Shown: one piece after another, positions 1 to 8,144 of the stretch | How the letters are laid out: the number at the start of each line of letters is the position of its first letter | Numbering within the stretch: position 1 is the stretch's first letter | Source of the DNA: 66-474 sp051954935 | GTDB lineage: Bacteria > Pseudomonadota > Gammaproteobacteria > Xanthomonadales > Rhodanobacteraceae | Direction of reading: 5' to 3' | Length of the DNA stretch: 64,000 nt | NCBI GenBank assembly: GCA_051954935.1 | Contig: JBQCHG010000006.1 | Coordinates: 1-64,000, forward strand | The notes under the pieces: model-generated | What the model saw: only the letters and a program-made list of their open reading frames with translations | What the model was told of the DNA's origin: nothing | The model's database searches: none | Translations under genes and position numbers: made by a program

Positions 1-1615
1 CCGCGATCGCGGTACCCGCGCTGTCCTTGGGCGGGTCGAGGAAAGCCAGGCAGCCGATCGCGGTGAGGCCGCTTTCGTCGGCGACGCCGTATGCGCGACC
101 CGGCGGCGGCTGGCGCTTGACCGCCACCACCAGCACGCGCAACCCGTCCTCGTTCAACTCGTGCGTCATCGCACGGATCTCGCGGCGCCGCGCGTCCGTC
201 ATCGATTCGATTACGTCGCCGTCGCGTGCGCAAGAACAGATGGCCAACATCTCCTCGACCGCGCCCTTGCACACCAGCAGCTCCTCGCCACTGCCGTCGG
301 CCAGCACCACCGACATGCGCCGGCGCTGGAAGTCGAACGGGATCTCGTCCACCACGCGCCAGCGCGAGATGCTGCGCTCGAGGCCGCGGTGCGCCAGCAC
401 CGCCTTGTCCATCAGGTTCTTGAGGCCGGTCTGGAAGTGGCTGTTGAGATAGCCGAACTCCAGCGCGTCGTCGGATTCCTCGCCGCGGAGGTCCAGGTGC
501 CGCTCCAGCACGATCCGGTCCAGCGTGAGCGTGCCGGTCTTGTCGGTGCACAGCACATCCATCGCGCCGAAGTTCTGGATCGCGTTCAGGCGTTTCACCA
601 CCACCTTGCGCTTGCTCATCGCCAGCGCGCCCTTGCCGAGGTTGGCGGTGACGATCAGCGGCAGCATCTCCGGGGTAAGGCCGACCGCGACCGAGATCGC
701 GAACAGGAACGCTTCCAGCCAATCGTGCTTGTCGAATCCATTGATCAGGAAAACGATCGGCACCATCACGGCCATGAAGCGGATCAGCAGCCACGACACG
801 CTGTTGACACCGCGGTCGAAACTGGTCTGCACGCGCTGACCCGTGAGCGACCGCGCCAGCGAGCCGAGGTAGGTGCGCGGGCCCGTCGCGGCCACCACCG
901 CAGTCGCGCTGCCGCTGACCACGTTGGTGCCCATGTAGCAGACCGAAGGCAGGTCCAGCGGATTCTCGTGCGCGGGCGCATGCGCGGATTCGGGCGCGAG
1001 CTTTTCCACCGGCAGCGACTCGCCGGTGAGGATCGCCTGGCTGATGAACAGGTCCTTCGCGGAAAGCAGGCGCAGATCGGCGGGCACCATGTCGCCCGCC
1101 GACAGGTGCACGATGTCGCCGGCGACCAGTTCGCGCACAGGCACTTCGATCCGCTCGCTGTGGCCGTCGGAGGCGCGGCGCGTCACCGTGGCGGTGTTGC
1201 GCACCATCGCCTTCAACTTCTCGGCTGCCCTGGACGAGCGGAATTCCTGGATGAAGTTCAGCGATACGCTGATCCCCACCATCACCGCGATGATGATCGG
1301 CCCGGTGATGTCGTCCGAGGTCGCCAACTGCACGGCCGCCAGCACCAGAAGCACGATGATGAAGGGATTCTTGAAGGTGCGCAGCAGCTGCAGGGACCAG
1401 TGCGGCGGCCTTTCGTGCACGGCTTCGTTGATGCCATCGCGATCCAGCCGCGCCTCGATCTGCTCCTCGTCCAGTCCGGCAAGGCTGGTGTCCAGCTCCT
1501 GCAGCAGCTCCGTGTTCGCGCGCCAGGCCTGCTCCGCCACGCGCGGACGCGCACCGGCCGCACCGTTCTTCGCGGCGGCAGCTTTCGGCGTGTCGTTGAG
1601 CGGGGTTTGCAGCAT
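1..1615 (-). CDS. mgtA: Magnesium-translocating P-type ATPase, N-terminal 538 residues (3' end off window)
   Basis: Inner-membrane P3-type ATPase that imports Mg2+. Reading leftwards from the ATG at 1615, the N-terminal cytosolic segment carries EQAWRANTELLQELDTSL. A membrane segment of the type NPFIIVLLVLAAVQL follows, then QEFRSSRAAEKLKAMV, the actuator motif LTGES near residue 197 and the phosphorylation motif DKTGT with the aspartate at about residue 358. This layout matches MgtA/MgtB and not copper or calcium pumps. The C-terminal nucleotide-binding and membrane parts lie beyond position 1. A purine-rich GGAAG lies about 8 bases before the start, inside a hairpin described separately. 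Family assignment is firm; mgtA versus mgtB cannot be separated from this part. Confidence 0.93.
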   Translation of the reverse strand, partial: MLQTPLNDTPKAAAAKNGAAGARPRVAEQAWRANTELLQELDTSLAGLDEEQIEARLDRDGINEAVHERPPHWSLQLLRTFKNPFIIVLLVLAAVQLATSDDITGPIIIAVMVGISVSLNFIQEFRSSRAAEKLKAMVRNTATVTRRASDGHSERIEVPVRELVAGDIVHLSAGDMVPADLRLLSAKDLFISQAILTGESLPVEKLAPESAHAPAHENPLDLPSVCYMGTNVVSGSATAVVAATGPRTYLGSLARSLTGQRVQTSFDRGVNSVSWLLIRFMAVMVPIVFLINGFDKHDWLEAFLFAISVAVGLTPEMLPLIVTANLGKGALAMSKRKVVVKRLNAIQNFGAMDVLCTDKTGTLTLDRIVLERHLDLRGEESDDALEFGYLNSHFQTGLKNLMDKAVLAHRGLERSISRWRVVDEIPFDFQRRRMSVVLADGSGEELLVCKGAVEEMLAICSCARDGDVIESMTDARRREIRAMTHELNEDGLRVLVVAVKRQPPPGRAYGVADESGLTAIGCLAFLDPPKDSAGTAIA

Positions 1616-1619
1616 GGCT

Positions 1620-1670
1620 CGCTTCCGTGGTTTCGGGTTTTTGCCACGAAGCGAGCGGGTCGGCTCGTGG
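1620..1670 (-). promoter_or_regulatory. Leader hairpin over the mgtA ribosome binding site, with a competing upstream hairpin
   Basis: On the minus strand CGCTTCGTGG (1653 to 1644) can pair with CCACGGAAGCG (1630 to 1620), one base bulged. This buries the GGAAG that should act as mgtA's ribosome binding site. The same CGCTTCGTGG segment can instead pair with CCACGAGC just upstream (1670 to 1663), with one bulged U, which would free the site. Two mutually exclusive stems over a start site is a classic on/off leader layout. The pairing is visible in the sequence; a regulatory role is inference, though Mg-dependent leaders are known for mgtA in enterobacteria. Confidence 0.5.
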
Positions 1671-1765
1671 TCAGCGCGGCAGGAACTCGCGATCGGCCCG
1701 AGGCGGTCGGGATCGCAACAGCCAGGATCGTTTTCGCAAGCCGGCGGGCATCAGGCTGTCAGACA

Positions 1766-1888
1766 TCAGGCTTGCGCGCGCACGCGCGGCGCGGGCACGG
1801 TCACGTGCCACGCACGGCGATTGCGATTGCGTGAATGCGGCGCATGGCGGGCCGCCAGGCGCAGGCAGAATTCACGAAGGAGTTTCAT
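1766..1888 (-). CDS. Putative 40-residue leader peptide upstream of mgtA
   Basis: A small ORF lies in the mgtA leader with a perfect AAGGAG seven bases before its ATG. The peptide starts MKLLREFCLRLAARHAPHSR, continues as a very basic stretch and ends with VPAPRVRAQA. Its codons 3-4 (CTCCTT) are exactly complementary to its own AAGGAG, so the start can be closed in a small hairpin. The stop is 150 bases before mgtA. In Salmonella, mgtA is controlled by translation of a short upstream peptide (MgtL); position and context fit that idea, but the sequence does not resemble MgtL. A mirror ORF (1887-1976, plus strand) also exists, so coding is not proven. Confidence 0.45.
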   Translation of the reverse strand: MKLLREFCLRLAARHAPHSRNRNRRAWHVTVPAPRVRAQA

Positions 1889-2321
1889 GGCCCATCTCCT
1901 TGAGATCACGGTGCCGACGGCACCGCCAGGAGTGGGCCGGACTTCCCTAGCCGAGGAAAGTGCCGACCGGGCCTGAGCGATGGCCGCGGGCGAACTGATT
2001 GTTGGTCGCCGTCATCCGATGCGAGCGGATCACGGCGCTGCGACTAGGGTGTACGTCCATAACCTTTGCTTGGTGGACACGGGTACCGCGCAATGCAGAC
2101 GCATCGTGCGATGGATGTATTTTCGCGGCGGCGCAGCATTGCGTCAACCCTGAGATGGACGTTTTTGCTGAAGTGAACGGCATCGGCCACCTTGCGTTCA
2201 CGCTCGCCAGCCCCGGATGGATTTTTCGATTTTCCTGCGTCGGGCGGCTGAAGGGCGCGTTTCGAATTCCGGCCTCGTCCGGCTGCGCGGTATCATCGCC
2301 ATTTCCGCTCGCGCCATTGCC

Positions 2322-2921
2322 ATGCTCCTCCCGAACCTGCGCCGACTCCTGCTGCCTGTCCTGGGCGCGCTCCTGCTCGCTGCCTGCGGGCATGCGCCAC
2401 TGCCCTGGCAATTGAACGACGTGCGCGGGCACCTGCCCGACCTGCAATTCAACCTGGTCTCGGATACGGGCAAGCCGATGACGGCCGCGGATTTCCGCGG
2501 CAAGTACGTGATGATGTACTTCGGCTACACGCATTGCCCGGACGTGTGCCCGCTGACGCTGGTGCACCTGCACCTGGTAATGCAGAAACTGGGCACGGAA
2601 GCCGAGAAGGTGCGCATCCTGTTCGTCAGCGTAGACCCGGCGCGCGATACGCCGCAGGTGCTGCATCAGTACGTGAGGGCGTTCGATCCGCGCATTGTCG
2701 GACTGACCGGTACATCCGCGCAGATCACCGCCATGGCCAAGCGCTACCGCGCGGCGTTCAACGAAGACGCAAGGCAACCGAACGGCGGCTACGAGGTGAG
2801 CCACAGCTCGGCGATCTACATCTTCGGCCCGCAGGGCCATGCGCAACTGCTGGGCACCTCGGCCGATACGCCGGATGCCATCGCTCACGATTTGAAATTG
2901 CTTATCGGGCAGGATTCATGA
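2322..2921 (+). CDS. SCO1/SenC family copper chaperone lipoprotein for cytochrome oxidase
   Basis: SCO proteins are thioredoxin-fold, membrane-anchored chaperones that help load copper into the CuA site of oxidase subunit II. The copper motif CPDVC sits in GYTHCPDVCPLTL, and the distal histidine ligand is in EVSHSSAIYIF. The chosen ATG (199 residues) gives a lipoprotein signal, LLLPVLGALLLAACGH, with a clear LAAC lipobox; an in-frame start at 2217 would bury it. The gene overlaps the PCuAC gene by ATGA, so both copper chaperones are translationally coupled. They converge on the oxidase assembly genes on the other strand. Confidence 0.93.
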   Translation: MLLPNLRRLLLPVLGALLLAACGHAPLPWQLNDVRGHLPDLQFNLVSDTGKPMTAADFRGKYVMMYFGYTHCPDVCPLTLVHLHLVMQKLGTEAEKVRILFVSVDPARDTPQVLHQYVRAFDPRIVGLTGTSAQITAMAKRYRAAFNEDARQPNGGYEVSHSSAIYIFGPQGHAQLLGTSADTPDAIAHDLKLLIGQDS

Positions 2922-3364
2922 AAAAACTTCGGCACAAATCCGCATTCACTGCTCTCGGCCTGCTGCTCGCCAGCGCCGCATTCGCCGGCTCATCCGTCAA
3001 GGTCGAACAGGGCTGGGTTCGCTGGCTGCCGGCCAATCTGCCCGCGGCCGGTTACGCCACGATCCGCAACGACGGCGGCAAGCCGGTGGAGCTCACCGGG
3101 GCCGAGAGCCCCGATTACGGCATGGCGATGCTGCATCGCTCGGTCCAGAGGAACGGCAAGGACACCATGGAGGTGGTGGATGCGCTCAACATTCCCGCGC
3201 ACGGCGAGGTGAAGCTCGCGCCGGGCGGCTATCACCTGATGCTGATGGATGCCAGGCACCCGATCAACCCGGGCGACATGGTGCACGTGTCGCTGCACCT
3301 CAACGACGGCGAAACGCTTCAGGCAACGTGGCCGGTGCGCCCGGCCAATGCCTCGGGCGATTGA
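2918..3364 (+). CDS. PCuAC-type periplasmic copper chaperone
   Basis: A 148-residue secreted protein of the PCu(A)C / DUF461 family, which passes Cu(I) to the CuA centre, often with SCO. It begins MKKLRHKSAFTALGLLLASA, a cleavable signal peptide ending near AFAGS. The copper-ligand pattern is recognisable as MLHRSV, then a methionine in DTMEVV, then GGYHLMLM, although the family's first H-M pair reads M-L-H here. It starts inside the SCO stop codon (ATGA). The last 46 bases overlap the convergent CtaG-like gene, so the two 3' ends constrain each other. Confidence 0.88.
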   Translation: MKKLRHKSAFTALGLLLASAAFAGSSVKVEQGWVRWLPANLPAAGYATIRNDGGKPVELTGAESPDYGMAMLHRSVQRNGKDTMEVVDALNIPAHGEVKLAPGGYHLMLMDARHPINPGDMVHVSLHLNDGETLQATWPVRPANASGD

Positions 3365-4236
3365 CGGGTCGCCTGCGCCTGCAACCTGCGTTGCTCCTTC
3401 CAGCGCTGCTGGATCGCCAGTCTCCCGCGTGCGGACAGCCGCAGCCAGTTGCGGAAGGCGAGCATCGCGCCGAGCGCACTCATCGTGGCCGTGGGAACCC
3501 ACACGATCAGCCCGCCCATGTACTGGTCCGTGGCCTGGCTGATCCCGCCGAATGCACGCCCGCAGAGGTCGAACACGGGATAGAGGTCGTGGCGCGCGAA
3601 GGTGATGTAGGCGCCGACCAGCACCTGCGGCACCATCACCGCCATCTCCACAAGCACGCGCACCCCCGGCGCCAGCCGCGCCGGCGGCCTGGGCCGAGTA
3701 TCCAGGATCAGCCACCAGTAGAGCAGCCCATCCAGGACCATGCTCCAGTTCATCAGCCGATAGAGCCGCCAGTCCAGCATGGTGACGAAGGTCACCGGCG
3801 GCACCAGCCAGAAGATCATCAATCCGACGAACAGCAGCGAGGCCACCAGCGGGTTGAACAAGAAACCGAAGAACCACCTCAGCGGGCCGCGCGAAAGCGC
3901 CGGCCGCAGCACGCGCGTGCGCCAGTGCAACGGCAGCGCGCGACGGAACGCTGCGCCGGGGTAAGCCAGTGCGATCAGGAACGGACCGACGTGCTGCAAT
4001 CCGAATTGCTGCAGCCGACTGATGAAGAACTCGTGCTCGGCGTAGTAGTCCAGCTGCGTATGCAGGCAGAAATAGGTGATCACCAACCCCAGCCAGAACG
4101 CTCCTTGCCGCGATCGCGAGGTCGTCACTGGCGAGCGACGCGTACCGCGCCAGTACAGCCATCCCGCGAGCAGGATGCAGATCACCGCGGTCGGCGAAGG
4201 CTCCCACGGCACAAACCAGTGCAACACGCCGCCCAT
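3319..4236 (-). CDS. ctaG: CtaG-like (caa3-type) cytochrome c oxidase assembly protein
   Basis: A 305-residue, all-helical membrane protein of the caa3_CtaG family (the Bacillus CtaG type, unrelated to Cox11). It starts MGGVLHWFVPWEPSPTAV and shows about seven hydrophobic segments with conserved histidines, as in YFCLHTQLDYYAEHEFF, LQHVGPFLIALAYPG and TFARHDLYPVFD. Family members are needed for assembly of the CuB site. The ATG lies one base after the cyoE stop, so it is the distal gene of the minus-strand oxidase operon. Because Cox11 is absent here, this protein is the obvious candidate to supply CuB. Confidence 0.85.
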   Translation of the reverse strand: MGGVLHWFVPWEPSPTAVICILLAGWLYWRGTRRSPVTTSRSRQGAFWLGLVITYFCLHTQLDYYAEHEFFISRLQQFGLQHVGPFLIALAYPGAAFRRALPLHWRTRVLRPALSRGPLRWFFGFLFNPLVASLLFVGLMIFWLVPPVTFVTMLDWRLYRLMNWSMVLDGLLYWWLILDTRPRPPARLAPGVRVLVEMAVMVPQVLVGAYITFARHDLYPVFDLCGRAFGGISQATDQYMGGLIVWVPTATMSALGAMLAFRNWLRLSARGRLAIQQRWKEQRRLQAQATRQSPEALAGRTGHVA

Positions 4237-4237
4237 G

Positions 4238-5161
4238 TCAGCCAACCCGCTCCAGCACGTAACCGGCATGGGGCGTGGCGATCGACGCAAGCAGCCAGTG
4301 ATCCGCCAGCAGCAGCGCGAACAGCGCCATCAGGTACACGATCGAGTAACCGAACGCGCGCATCGCGAACAGTTCGTCCGGCGGACGCATCAACCGCGCC
4401 GCGTAGTACAGGTACGCGATCCCGAGCACCAGCGCACCGCCCAGGTAGCAGAGTCCGCTCATGCCGGTGAGATACGGCAGCAGCGTCACCAGCACCAGCA
4501 GCACGGTGTAGAACAGCACGTGCCAGCGTGTGTACTGCACGTCGTAGGCCACCGGCAACATCGGGATGCAGGCGCGCTTGTAGTCCTCGCGGCGGAAGAT
4601 CGCCAGCGACCAGAAGTGCGGCGGCGTCCACGCGAAAATGATCAGCACCAGCAGCAGTGCGTAAGCCCAGTCGGTGGGGCCACTCATGTCGGTGACCGCC
4701 GACCAGCCGAGCAGCGGCGGGATCGCCCCGGCCAGCCCGCCGATCACGATGTTCTGCGGCGTGGCGCGCTTCAGGAACGCGGTATAGATCACTGCGTAAC
4801 CGATCAGTCCCGCGAAGGTCAACAGCGCGGTCAAGGGATTGACCAGGAAGAACAGCACCGCCATCGAGATCACGCCGATCACGATCGCGAATACGAATAC
4901 CTGGCGCGGCGTGAGCGCGCCGGTTGCGAGCGGCCGCTGCATGGTGCGAGCCATGACCTTGTCTATGCGCTGGTCGATCAGGTGATTGAAGGCCGCAGCC
5001 GACGACGATGCCATCCAGATGCCGAGCGTGCCGAACACGAGCGCGCGCCACGGCGGCACACCCGGAACGCTGAGGAACATGCCGATCACCGCGGTGAACA
5101 CCAGCAGTGCCACCACGCGCGGCTTGGTCAGCTCGAAGTATTGGGCAGCGAGCGAAGTCAT
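4238..5161 (-). CDS. cyoE: Protoheme IX farnesyltransferase (heme O synthase)
   Basis: A UbiA-type polytopic membrane prenyltransferase of 307 residues that adds a farnesyl group to heme b to make heme O, the precursor of heme A. The start MTSLAAQYFELTKPRVV is typical for the family. The two aspartate-rich substrate motifs are seen as NHLIDQRIDKVMARTMQRPL and the AWTPPHFWSLA region. The gene lies four bases after ctaA and one base before the CtaG-like gene, so heme O and heme A synthesis are expressed together. Identification is firm. Confidence 0.96.
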   Translation of the reverse strand: MTSLAAQYFELTKPRVVALLVFTAVIGMFLSVPGVPPWRALVFGTLGIWMASSSAAAFNHLIDQRIDKVMARTMQRPLATGALTPRQVFVFAIVIGVISMAVLFFLVNPLTALLTFAGLIGYAVIYTAFLKRATPQNIVIGGLAGAIPPLLGWSAVTDMSGPTDWAYALLLVLIIFAWTPPHFWSLAIFRREDYKRACIPMLPVAYDVQYTRWHVLFYTVLLVLVTLLPYLTGMSGLCYLGGALVLGIAYLYYAARLMRPPDELFAMRAFGYSIVYLMALFALLLADHWLLASIATPHAGYVLERVG

Positions 5162-5165
5162 CACG

Positions 5166-6395
5166 TTATTGTAGGAGCGCGCCTGCGCTCGGTGCCTTCT
5201 CGCCTTCGTGCGGTCCCGTTTTTGCGTCCAGGGCACGCGGCTGGGACACGGGCAAGCCGGCGCCCGCGCGCTGCGTATGCGCCACCAGCGACACGAGCGT
5301 GAAAAGCAGCAGTGCGGCACCGCCGTTGTGCGCGACGGCGATTGCAAGCGGCAGTCCGAACACCACGTTGCTGATGCCGAGCGCGACCTGCGCCAGCAGC
5401 AGCACGCCGAGCGCGATGCCGAGTCCGCGCAGGCCCGCGCGCGAAACCTTGTGCGAGAGCCAGGCGAGATACACGAACACCACCGCCGCGCCGAAACGAT
5501 GCGCGATCTGGATCGCGCTTCGCGCCGCCGCATCCAGGATCCCGCCTTCGAAATTCACTCCGATGCCGCGCCACAGGATGAATCCCTGGTGGAAATCCAC
5601 CGGCGGCCACCACTGGCCCAGGCATTTCGGGAACGATTCCGGACCGATGCCGCAAGCGAGCGCGGCGTAATTGGAGGATGTCCAGCCGCCCAGGAATATC
5701 TGGCAGGCCAGCAGCATCAGGCCGATCACCACCACGATGATCAGCGATGCCTCGCGCGGCGTGCGGGCGCGCGCACCGCCGAGGTTCCATGCCAACCATG
5801 CCAGCAGCGCAAATGTGGTCATGCCGCCGAGCAGATGCCCCGACACCACGATCGGCTTCAACAGCCAGGTCACCGTCCACATGCCCAGCAATGCCTGGAA
5901 CGACACCACCGCAAGTGTAAGCACCGCGATGCGCCGCCAGCCGCCGCCACGCCAGAACAATGCGCAGCCCAGCAGCAGCGCCTCACCGATTGCGGCCACG
6001 ATGCTGGAAGGCACGTAGCGCTGCGTCATGTAGAAGGGAATGCCGATCGCGATCAGCGCGATGCCGGCGATCACCAGCAGCAGGCGCCGGCGCACACGCC
6101 AGCTCGCCGCCAGCGCCAGCGCCAGCACCAGCACGCCCAGCGTTCCGGCCAGGAAGCGATGGGTCTGCTCGCGCCAGGCTTTGTGTGTTTCGTAGGGACG
6201 ATCCGGGAACGCCGCGTCGGCCTTGGCAATCGCGTGCGGACGCTGCGGCCAGGTAATGTGGCCGTAACACGTCGGCCAGTCCGGGCACGACAGGCCGGCG
6301 TTGGACAACCGCACGAACGCGCCGAACACGATCACACAGAAGGCGAACGCGCAGGCGATCCATGCGAGTCCGCGCAGGGGCATGGAAGGATTCAT
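5166..6395 (-). CDS. ctaA: Heme A synthase (COX15/CtaA)
   Basis: A 409-residue membrane protein with eight predicted helices that oxidises heme O to heme A. Typical COX15 blocks are visible: FVRLSNAGLSCPDWPTCYG, THKAWREQTHRFLAG (heme-ligand histidine), SGHLLGGMTT, FHQGFILWR and IQIAHRFGA. The start MNPSMPLRG overlaps the upstream thioredoxin-like gene by four bases (ATGA). The final codons run through a short palindromic repeat (TAGGAGC-type, near 5171-5190), so the C-terminal residues SAGALLQ are encoded by repeat-like DNA. Confidence 0.95.
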   Translation of the reverse strand: MNPSMPLRGLAWIACAFAFCVIVFGAFVRLSNAGLSCPDWPTCYGHITWPQRPHAIAKADAAFPDRPYETHKAWREQTHRFLAGTLGVLVLALALAASWRVRRRLLLVIAGIALIAIGIPFYMTQRYVPSSIVAAIGEALLLGCALFWRGGGWRRIAVLTLAVVSFQALLGMWTVTWLLKPIVVSGHLLGGMTTFALLAWLAWNLGGARARTPREASLIIVVVIGLMLLACQIFLGGWTSSNYAALACGIGPESFPKCLGQWWPPVDFHQGFILWRGIGVNFEGGILDAAARSAIQIAHRFGAAVVFVYLAWLSHKVSRAGLRGLGIALGVLLLAQVALGISNVVFGLPLAIAVAHNGGAALLLFTLVSLVAHTQRAGAGLPVSQPRALDAKTGPHEGEKAPSAGALLQ

Positions 6396-6940
6396 TGGAT
6401 CACCTTGTGCAGGTCTTTCTTCAGGCCGTCCGGATCGAAGCCCGCCGGATAATGCGTGAGCGCCACGCCGTCGGGCATCACCAGCACCGCGGAAACCGAA
6501 TCGCGACGGCTGGAGCGCAGATCGTCGAATGCATCCGAGGAAGTCTGCGCGATGCTCCACGGCTGCAGCAGCATGCGCGCCTGGTCGCCCCGGGGCGGTA
6601 CACCCAGGTACAGCAGGCGCAACTGATCCGCATGCTGGTTCAGCGTGATGCGGGCGCGGTGCATCATGTCCAGCGCATGCATGCACCGATCCTCGCAATC
6701 CGGCCCCGGCAGCGCGACCAGCGTCCAGCGGAACGAGCGATCACGCCACGCGAACGGCTGGCCGCCATCCAGATGCACCGGCACGCCCGCGACATTGCGC
6801 TGAGGCAGGATCGGTAGCCCGTAGCTCCTGGTGCCGGGCATCCAGCCGGCGGCGACCAGCGCGATGCCGACCAGCACCGGCGCGGCGAACAGAGAGGCGA
6901 CCAGCAATAGTTGCAGGCGTTGGCGGCGAAGCGATGACAT
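6392..6940 (-). CDS. Membrane-anchored thioredoxin-like protein of the oxidase operon
   Basis: A 182-residue protein with one N-terminal membrane anchor (LQLLLVASLFAAPVLVGIAL) and a periplasmic domain with the thioredoxin-fold look of SCO proteins. It has a C-x3-C pair in GPDCEDRCMHALDMM, the typical RITLNQHADQLRLLYLG strand-helix unit, and a C-terminal VMPDGVALTHYPAGFDPDGL. Its position between SURF1 and ctaA is conserved in related proteobacteria as far as I recall. A thiol-redox or copper-handling role in CuA assembly is inferred from the CxxxC and the neighbours; no family name is certain. Confidence 0.7.
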   Translation of the reverse strand: MSSLRRQRLQLLLVASLFAAPVLVGIALVAAGWMPGTRSYGLPILPQRNVAGVPVHLDGGQPFAWRDRSFRWTLVALPGPDCEDRCMHALDMMHRARITLNQHADQLRLLYLGVPPRGDQARMLLQPWSIAQTSSDAFDDLRSSRRDSVSAVLVMPDGVALTHYPAGFDPDGLKKDLHKVIQ

Positions 6941-7674
6941 CAGGGCTGTTCCGGCACGGCGCGTTTGTCGCGGTGCATGATGAAAAAAATGACCAGCGCG
7001 GCAAGCGCAAACGTGAACCACTGAAACGCGTAGGCACGATGGCGCGACGGCGGCATGACGTCCGGCGTCCATTCCCGTACGTAAGGACTGGCCGGGTCGG
7101 GATCCAGCAGCAGCACGCGCGGATACAGCGCCTGATGCAGATCGCCGGCGAGCGCGCGAAGGTCAATGAACGTGAGCAATTTTGGCCACGCGCTCTCGCG
7201 GGTCAAGGGATTGCCTCCCAGTTTCAGGCCGGGGGCGGGCGGCGGCGCATACAGGCCGGTCAGGGTGGTGTCCTTGTCGGGAGTCGGCGGCAGGTCCGGA
7301 AGCACTTCGTCCGCGCCTTGGCGCGGCAGGAAACCCAGGTTGACCAGCAACTCGCGATTGCCCTGATCCGGCACAAAGGGCACGAATACGTTCACCCCCA
7401 GGCGACCGGCGTTCATCCGGTCGTCGAGGATGTAGATGCGATGCGCGGCGTAGTGGCCATGCACGCGCACATGCGGGTAGATCGTTTGCGGCGGCGCGGC
7501 GGCGACTTCGGCGAATGGCTGCACCACCGCGTGCGCAGCCTGCGCAAAGCGCGCCAGCAGGGTTTCTTTTTCCTGTGCGCGCCGCAATTGCCAGATCCCG
7601 AGTGCGACGAACGCAGCGACGCCGGCGAGCGTCAGGAAAACGGCGAACAACGAGGGCCGGCGGAAGCGAATCAC
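6940..7674 (-). CDS. SURF1 family cytochrome oxidase biogenesis protein
   Basis: A 244-residue protein with the SURF1 topology: one N-terminal helix (FAVFLTLAGVAAFVALGIWQ), a large outer loop and one C-terminal helix (FQWFTFALAALVIFF). Diagnostic blocks are ALGIWQLRRAQEKETLL, RELLVNLGFLPR and HRAYAFQWF. SURF1 helps insert heme A into subunit I. No ATG fits, so the start is taken at GTG 7674 directly before IRFRRPSLF. The stop overlaps the next gene as TGATG, giving coupling. Longer upstream readings would run over the promoter of the divergent DUF2909 gene. Confidence 0.88.
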   Translation of the reverse strand: MIRFRRPSLFAVFLTLAGVAAFVALGIWQLRRAQEKETLLARFAQAAHAVVQPFAEVAAAPPQTIYPHVRVHGHYAAHRIYILDDRMNAGRLGVNVFVPFVPDQGNRELLVNLGFLPRQGADEVLPDLPPTPDKDTTLTGLYAPPPAPGLKLGGNPLTRESAWPKLLTFIDLRALAGDLHQALYPRVLLLDPDPASPYVREWTPDVMPPSRHRAYAFQWFTFALAALVIFFIMHRDKRAVPEQP

Positions 7675-7709
7675 GTCAGGTGCGCGCCGGATGGCCTTGG
7701 CGCCGCCGC

Positions 7710-7715
7710 TATAAT
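7710..7715 (+). promoter_or_regulatory. -10 box (TATAAT) upstream of DUF2909 gene
   Basis: A perfect TATAAT followed by CGCCGG lies 28 bases before the ATG at 7744. I see no good -35 hexamer at 16-18 bases. A similar xATAATCGsCG string precedes several other genes here (30445, 48393, 49648), which suggests a common -10 style in this genome. Confidence 0.45.
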
Positions 7716-7743
7716 CGCCGGACCCCTTCCGGCAGTACCCGCA

Positions 7744-7965
7744 ATGAATCCCACGCTGTTCAAGGTCGTCCTGGTAATCGTGTTCCTGGTGGTCGTGTAC
7801 AACCTGGGGCAGGCGCTGTATTTCATGATGACCGACCGCAGCAGCAATGGAGGCAAGATGGCCTGGGCACTGACCCGCCGCATCGCGCTCTCCCTGCTCC
7901 TGATCGGCCTGATCGCACTGGGGATCTGGGCGGGATGGCTGCACCCGCATGGCGTCGGTGGTTGA
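7744..7965 (+). CDS. DUF2909 small twin-helix membrane protein
   Basis: A 73-residue protein with two membrane helices, LFKVVLVIVFLVVVYNLGQAL and ALSLLLIGLIALGIWAGWLH, joined by a short cytoplasmic loop with TDRSSNGGKMAWALTRRIA. This is the DUF2909 / twin transmembrane protein pattern, regularly found between SURF1 and coxC in proteobacterial aa3 loci. No activity is known; an accessory role in oxidase assembly or stability is inferred from the neighbourhood. It is the only plus-strand gene inside the locus and is divergent from SURF1. Confidence 0.82.
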   Translation: MNPTLFKVVLVIVFLVVVYNLGQALYFMMTDRSSNGGKMAWALTRRIALSLLLIGLIALGIWAGWLHPHGVGG

Positions 7966-8020
7966 GCGTTGAAAGCCGCTGCGCTCTGACCTGCTTCTTT
8001 CGAACTGTTCAACGAAGCCT

Positions 8021-8135
8021 CGATCACTGACCGTGCGGGCGAAGCGCTGACAAGGCGTAGCCCGCGAGCAAAGCGGAGTTGACTAATGGTCAATGAGCAT
8101 TTGCGAGCGGGCGTGCAACGACGTCGGCGCGAACC
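8021..8135. repeat. Palindromic intergenic repeat (ACTCCGCTT-core family)
   Basis: Between the 3' ends of the DUF2909 gene and ctaE lies DNA full of hairpins, for example GCGGGC with GCCCGC around 8036-8068 and TTGAC with GTCAA near 8080. On the minus strand it contains an ACTCCGCTT core and flanking words (TTGCACGCC, ACGCC) shared with the intergenic element at 40.7 kb. It appears to be a dispersed palindromic element, also a plausible convergent terminator zone. Confidence 0.4.
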
Positions 8136-8144
8136 TCCGCGCGG

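Noticed and set aside
161..1834. A 557-residue plus-strand ORF opposite mgtA
   Set aside because: It is an antisense shadow. The minus strand carries the P-type ATPase motifs LTGES and DKTGT in one continuous frame that runs off the window edge.
1887..1976. A 29-codon plus-strand ORF with AAGGAG, mirror of the mgtA leader ORF
   Set aside because: The same palindromic AAGGAG/CTCCTT serves both strands. The minus-strand ORF is favoured because it lies in the mgtA leader; the plus-strand one leads nowhere and is not close to a gene.
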